This document shows, piece by piece, positions 29,301 through 33,095 of a DNA stretch of 33,095 nucleotides. The first letter of the stretch is position 1; each line of letters opens with the position of its first letter. The stretch spans positions 1 through 33,095 of the forward strand of contig BJGO01000005.1 of the NCBI GenBank assembly GCA_014190535.1. Direction: 5' to 3'. Under the pieces are notes generated by a model. It was given only the letters and a program-made list of their open reading frames with translations. It had not been told where the DNA came from and did not search any database. Both the position numbers and the translations under genes were made by a program. The stretch comes from Bacteroidota bacterium. Lineage in GTDB: Bacteria > Bacteroidota > Bacteroidia > Chitinophagales > UBA10324.

Positions 29301-32112
29301 TTTCGCCGGCGTCAACAAAGTCGCCATCCTGATTCCAGTCGGCCCAGGCGCCATAGTAATGTATGCCGGCACCGGTACCGCTGTTGAGGCGTAACCAGTA
29401 ATAAGCACTGCGCGAAGCGTTGGCAGAAAACGAAGAGTCTGTATAGTTAGCATAGGCCGGAGCGGCACCAATGCCACCGGTAGTATTGTCGAGGGTTCCA
29501 CCTTCAACACGTACGCGGCTAACGAAGAAAGCGCCGTTACCCGATGTAAATGACGTTGCGCAATAGCAAATGGTACGGGCTACAGTTACCGCACTGGAGA
29601 ATGACGTATCTGAAGTGTTGGTACAAACAATACGACGACGGAACTGCACGCTCAGCGGATCGGAAACCGAATAGGTAAATCCGTTAAGGGCCAAACCGTT
29701 ACCGCCGGCGATATCGATCCATCCGGCACCGTCGTTACGTTGCCACTGATAAGCTAAACCGCTCACACCGGTAGTAGAACCGGTTACCGTTAAGTTAAAT
29801 GGAATACCGGTACAGCCGGTGCCCCCTACCGAAGATACCGCAGTACCACCGGTTGGCGCCGCCGAACAGTTTGGTATCACCGCAAGCGTAACAAAGTAAT
29901 CTTCTGTTTCACCAAAACCGTAGGTCGTACAAGGTGATATTGAACTTGTTGCAAACACCTCACGAACACGAAGGCGTGTAACTCCCGCAACCGCAGTTGG
30001 CGGCACAGTAAAGTTTACCGTTGCGCTGGCAGAGCCTGCCAGGCCGGTTACTTCACCTAATTTTTCACCGGCGTCGTTAAAGTCGCCGTCCGCATTAAAA
30101 TCGATCCATCCGGCAAAACCATTGGAGCTTGTCCAGGTACCAACCTGTACAATAAGGTCGTACGCAGCGCCAATATCTAATGAAGTGGTAAGGTTAGCCG
30201 GAGGTGCCGTAAATAGGGTGAAGTATGGCGCAGTAGTGTTCTGACCGCTATTGAGGTTCGTTAAGGTATTTAACGTAACGCTGTTTACGAAGTCGCCGCT
30301 TGGCGCGTTGGTATATGTAGGTATGCAATAGCAATTGGTAGCCACATCGTTATTTAAGGAAATGGTATTGGAATTATTTCCTAAACCGCTTGGGGTACAC
30401 AATGTATAAATACGGTATTGTGTGTTTTCTGACTGACCGGTAACGGTAACGCTAGCAGAAGTAACCGAGCCGGCAGCCACGGTGATACCGCCTGCAGGCA
30501 GGTTGGTCCAGCCGCCAAGGGTGGCATTATTGGCCTGCCACTGATAGGATATACCGGGCGCCTGAGTTAGGCCTGTAGCCGAAAGGGCGATATTAGTAAA
30601 TGAACAAACAAGCCCGGCAGGACCTGAAGCGGTACCGGCACTTGGCGTGCCACTACAAGGAGGTGTAGCAATGATGTTTACGCGATAGAGTTCGGCTTCA
30701 CCCCAGGTAAAGGTGCTGGCGCAAGGCAAATTGGCATTCGGGAAACCCTGTTCAATATTTTTTACCAACATACCGGTAATACCGAGTGTTGCGCTACCGG
30801 GTATGGTGATGGTTCCGGTTTGTGTGCCAGGTCCAAAAAGTGCTGTCGGGCTGTTGTAAACCTCCTCACCGGCGTCGTCAAAGTCGCCATCCTGGTTAAA
30901 ATCGATCCACATTTTAAAACCGTTGGTGTAAGTACCAGAGGCGATAATAGATGTAAGTGAAATATTGTAGGTGGCACTCTGACCTAAATCGGGCACCGTT
31001 GCCAGGTTGGTGTAGTTCTGATACTGATTGATTAAAGATGGCGTACCGGGAGCTGTAGAAGCCGGAGAGGCCAGCGTAGTGGTATTGTTGAGGGTAATGG
31101 TTTGCCCTACAACCGTTACGTTTCCGAGATCTTCGTCAGCTACAGAAGTAGCACCACCATAAGGAGGCGCACTGGCTGAGCAATAGCAGGCCCAGAATGG
31201 AGACATAGCTACCGATACCACATTGGAAACAGCGCTCAAGCCACTTGGCGTACATAATGTAAAAATACGGTACTGGGTAGCCACCGTTTGTGATACAACA
31301 GCTGAAGCTGAAGTTGCAGCGGCAATGTTGTTCCAGGTGGTTCCGCCATCGGTAGAGCGTTGCCAGTTGTAGCCGATACCGCTACCAGTGGTTAAGCCGG
31401 TAGCTGATACTGTAAAGTTAGCACCGGTACAGGCGCCGCTCGGGCCTGTAGCGGTACCGTTATTGGGTGTGCCGACACAGCCGCTCAGGCGAATAAAGCG
31501 CGCGTTAGGGCGTGTAGTTGTGGTAATGGCAGTCGAAAGACTACTGGCACAAACCCCTGCGGCATCAGCGCGGTATGTGCGGCTGGTATTTGCAGGCAAA
31601 AGCGTAGTTTGGCGAACAGGTACGTTGTTTGTAAATCCTGTTCCTTGAACGCACACTTCTACGATAATGTTTGAAGTTCCGTCCCAGCTGAACGCACCAA
31701 GCGTAAAGTCTTTCCAGCCGGCAGCTCCTGCTGTGAAATTGGCTGGACCATATACTAATGTCATTCCTGTTTCCCAGGCGGTTAATGCTCCGGTAGCAGA
31801 ATTTTTCAAGCTTATAGTAAAGTTTGGTTGAACGTTATTATTCAAAGCAGTTGATTCCCAACCAATCTGAGAAATGGTACCGGCGGTCATTCCCGCAGCG
31901 GTCAGTTCAGTGGCTCTGTATATAAACTGTTGACGAGCACCCCAGTAATAGTTACCCCAAACGCAGGGGTAGCCTGTTGTTGTACTGGCACCTATTCCCG
32001 TTCCTATAGTCCATGTCTGTGCCATAGATTCGGTAAACAAGCCCGTTATCATAAGCGCCACAAGAGCTACTAAGCTCAGCGCTTTTTTTGTTGATGTATA
32101 AATCGTATTCAT
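26386..32112 (-). CDS. Giant secreted GEVED/Ig-like/FN3 multidomain protein with T9SS type A sorting domain; tandem paralog of the gene at 19272..26048
   Basis: Signal peptide then QTWTIGTG; four GEVED-like modules (WGEAELYRV, FGETEDYFV, NGETEDYKI, YGEIEEYSV); C-terminal FPNPTDGNFSV...[24 protein letters not shown]. Confidence 0.93.
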   Translation of the reverse strand: MNTIYTSTKKALSLVALVALMITGLFTESMAQTWTIGTGIGASTTTGYPCVWGNYYWGARQQFIYRATELTAAGMTAGTISQIGWESTALNNNVQPNFTISLKNSATGALTAWETGMTLVYGPANFTAGAAGWKDFTLGAFSWDGTSNIIVEVCVQGTGFTNNVPVRQTTLLPANTSRTYRADAAGVCASSLSTAITTTTRPNARFIRLSGCVGTPNNGTATGPSGACTGANFTVSATGLTTGSGIGYNWQRSTDGGTTWNNIAAATSASAVVSQTVATQYRIFTLCTPSGLSAVSNVVSVAMSPFWACYCSASAPPYGGATSVADEDLGNVTVVGQTITLNNTTTLASPASTAPGTPSLINQYQNYTNLATVPDLGQSATYNISLTSIIASGTYTNGFKMWIDFNQDGDFDDAGEEVYNSPTALFGPGTQTGTITIPGSATLGITGMLVKNIEQGFPNANLPCASTFTWGEAELYRVNIIATPPCSGTPSAGTASGPAGLVCSFTNIALSATGLTQAPGISYQWQANNATLGGWTNLPAGGITVAAGSVTSASVTVTGQSENTQYRIYTLCTPSGLGNNSNTISLNNDVATNCYCIPTYTNAPSGDFVNSVTLNTLTNLNSGQNTTAPYFTLFTAPPANLTTSLDIGAAYDLIVQVGTWTSSNGFAGWIDFNADGDFNDAGEKLGEVTGLAGSASATVNFTVPPTAVAGVTRLRVREVFATSSISPCTTYGFGETEDYFVTLAVIPNCSAAPTGGTAVSSVGGTGCTGIPFNLTVTGSTTGVSGLAYQWQRNDGAGWIDIAGGNGLALNGFTYSVSDPLSVQFRRRIVCTNTSDTSFSSAVTVARTICYCATSFTSGNGAFFVSRVRVEGGTLDNTTGGIGAAPAYANYTDSSFSANASRSAYYWLRLNSGTGAGIHYYGAWADWNQDGDFVDAGENLMSPTFTTAPGGTGAGGVVNALFQVPVGATLGTTRMRIRVSGANPFAFLDPCTNYVNGETEDYKIQVGPVNCPAGGSVAGNLSGVTPTFTTNNDVVTPTISGGDGTLIRWEFSFDDFATAPAGSFAAYPNPAPFIHLLVNPNPFTYVRAVYQNEGCPVANSNVAFVKTDCAVNITQGAHDNDNITNVRLRTLPALTTLFDNNSTVDPVDPDSYQNFKTISADIERGKQYELRVTPQGNWSEHVAAWIDFNGDGTFQNNEMCARSTTALTTAQTFTITVPCSNTNPANNYIGPAVLRVMTKFSGTPIDSNACTTTAQGYGEIEEYSVDIQPLGNLTVTPPNAVCVPAGGSITVSGGTGTYTWAPATGISATTGTTITVNNIPTLQFYTVTGTQAGTGCAIQQTFAAATLPIGGNATPASSVVCSGTARLFTATGTAGNLQWQTASSATGPWTNVVGATNNTFNLTNITATTFVRVIASSSACFDISSTTAVVSPSSTPIVSITNVTSTSALVSWTPFGPSQYNIAWTGAGTGSQTLVTTNNFALSGLTPNTNLNVTVTLNTPTCVGTSPGTATTKTLCAKPTGLSLTAITQATTSNKLLRATWTAVGGATSYRIYYRNMNSNAGWAFVDTTGGTVKTLPVNAAPNSTWAVYVAVNNCPSNPTALGDVSTIQYIAVPPLSGCSAPTFTAVSNCPNQLSITGLSGSPTGNYRVSFRRIFPSFTSSVTYQVSSPTFNISIGSQNSGSVYEVYVQSVCTGPTFSENSPVQIVEVKPACPSLSNPLISAINCFGGTISWNPTTCVGVTGYYMYIKKTTATAYSAYPTGGLNTYRVINFLTPNTAYNIYVSSVSCNGYISPASSILTFTTGGPGCREEEAETVEAVNAHGEGINIFPNPTDGNFSVSVNSNDLSAQEVRIEVMNAIGQIMVTNITNMTGGNLIEGIQLDNSVASGVYFVRVHVGKNVYVNRLVLSRD

Positions 32113-32130
32113 GGTTTAAGTCGGTTTTTT

Positions 32131-32601
32131 TTAGTGAGCAGACGAGTTAGAACCTATCGCTTTATAGTAGTTGTACTTCCATAAAGAGGCAAGGCCGCCG
32201 TTGTTAAGAATATCCATTTCTTCGCGACTCATGAAGCTTTCCCAGTTTTCGGTAGTGGAAGACCACGCTTTAAACTGCGAAATGAAGTTGTTCATTACCG
32301 CATCTAAGTTTTGCACCCCTTCGGCAATCTGCTTTTTGGTTTCAGCAGAGAAAGCCTGAGGGAATCCCGCCTTAAGGCGTGCATCAGATAGCTCAGCTGT
32401 AAGAACATTCGGCTGGGTTGCCGTTTGTCCGTTCACTGAACCGTCTTTTTTAACGATGGCATATGGCTTCGCTCCTTCGGGAGTGATAACCACTGCGTTG
32501 TTTGGATCAAAGTTCGCCTGCTGGGCCGCCGCGCCAAAAGCGCAAAGCAACACCAGTGCTAAACTCATGAACCAAGCCGTTGTGTTGGTTTTGGTTTTCA
32601 T
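32131..32601 (-). CDS. Small secreted protein of unknown function (ORF extends to 32742; probable start M48)
   Basis: Signal peptide MKTKTNTTAWFMSLALVLLCAFGAAAQ after the internal Met; ends 18 nt before the start of the 1908-aa gene. Confidence 0.75.
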   Translation of the reverse strand: MKTKTNTTAWFMSLALVLLCAFGAAAQQANFDPNNAVVITPEGAKPYAIVKKDGSVNGQTATQPNVLTAELSDARLKAGFPQAFSAETKKQIAEGVQNLDAVMNNFISQFKAWSSTTENWESFMSREEMDILNNGGLASLWKYNYYKAIGSNSSAH

Positions 32602-32808
32602 GATAGAAAATTGATTTAGGTTAAAAAATTGGTTTTGGTTTAAAAATTGGTTGTTATTAAAAAAAAGTGATTGCTGCGTAGAAGCCGAATCGAATATAGC
32701 GACAGGTAGTAATTCCGTATGGAGCACGGTTGCAGTCTTCATGTTTTCAGGTGTTTCGGTTTCGGTTAGGTTTTTTACAGATACTACTTGGTTGTGTTAT
32801 CTGAAGGT

Positions 32809-32826
32809 TAAGTTTACGTAAACTTA
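32809..32826. promoter_or_regulatory. 18-bp perfect palindrome, candidate operator
   Basis: TAAGTTTACGTAAACTTA is its own reverse complement; lies in the gap upstream of the 32131..32601 gene. Confidence 0.5.
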
Positions 32827-32953
32827 GCATTATAAAATTCACAAACAAGTGTTGAAGTAATTTTTTTTTAAACAAAATGTGTATAACCGACGAGTGGTTA
32901 TTTTTTTTCGATGAATTAATTAATTGTTTGTTTGAAATTTTTTGGAGGCTGTT

Positions 32954-33095
32954 TGTCATTCTGAACGTAGCGCAGCGCAGTGAAGAATCCCCCTTGTCAT
33001 TCTGAACGAAGTGCAGCGCAGTGAAGAATCCCCTGTCATTCTGAACGAAGCACAGCGCAGTGAAGAATCCCCCTGTCATTCTGAACGCAGCGCAG
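32954..33095. repeat. Tandem ~39-41-bp repeats (3 full copies plus a truncated 4th at the window edge)
   Basis: TGTCATTCTGAACGnAGcGCAGCGCAGTGAAGAATCCCCC units starting at 32954, 32995, 33034 and 33074. Confidence 0.93.

Noticed and set aside
20827-31648. Many 60-129-aa ORFs antisense to or out of frame with the two giant genes (for example 21121..21510 +, 22477..22857 -, 24124..24309 +, 27731..28102 +)
   Set aside because: Low-complexity by-products of GT-rich repetitive coding sequence; the long minus frames have clear domains, signal peptides and terminators.
32747-33079. 110-aa minus-strand ORF (MTGGFFTALCFVQNDRGFFTALHFVQNDKG...)
   Set aside because: Produced by reading through the tandem ~40-bp repeat; the repeating FFTALxFVQND is the repeat itself, so not a credible protein.
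32954-33095. CRISPR-like array at the right edge
   Set aside because: Units are directly contiguous with no unique spacers and no cas genes in the window.

Overview
This looks like a chromosomal segment from a Bacteroidota-type bacterium (T9SS-like C-terminal sorting domains, DUF4295 next to rpmG, DUF5683 next to parB, TAnnTTTG-type -7 boxes). Much of it is conserved housekeeping sequence: parA-parB-DUF5683-dapB-lepB on the + strand, and rpmB-rpmG-DUF4295-ftsY-rimO-bshC on the - strand. Around these lie a NUDIX hydrolase, an M43-like secreted metalloprotease, a family-5 substrate-binding lipoprotein, a TPR membrane protein, an MFS exporter, a ferredoxin and a LuxC-type acyl-CoA reductase. The right 14 kb holds two giant tandem-paralogous secreted proteins (about 2258 and 1908 aa) built from alternating Ig-like and GEVED modules, FN3-like modules and a T9SS tail. 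A small secreted protein is encoded immediately upstream of the second one, and a roughly 40-bp tandem repeat array runs off the right edge. The observations most worth a second look are: (1) a roughly 350-aa beta-propeller-like block lying between the zinc motif and the Met-turn of the M43 protease; (2) five ~61-aa Gly/Thr-rich repeats, similar to repeats I associate with phage structural proteins, inserted in-frame inside an Ig-like module of only one of the two giant paralogs; (3) two tandem sub-60-aa ORFs (56 and 45 aa, the latter a predicted single-TM protein) upstream of rpmB that are absent from the supplied ORF track; (4) an 18-bp perfect palindrome upstream of the giant-adhesin operon. 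I saw no CRISPR array, rRNA, tRNA, transposase or integrase. All family calls come from reading motifs, with no database search.
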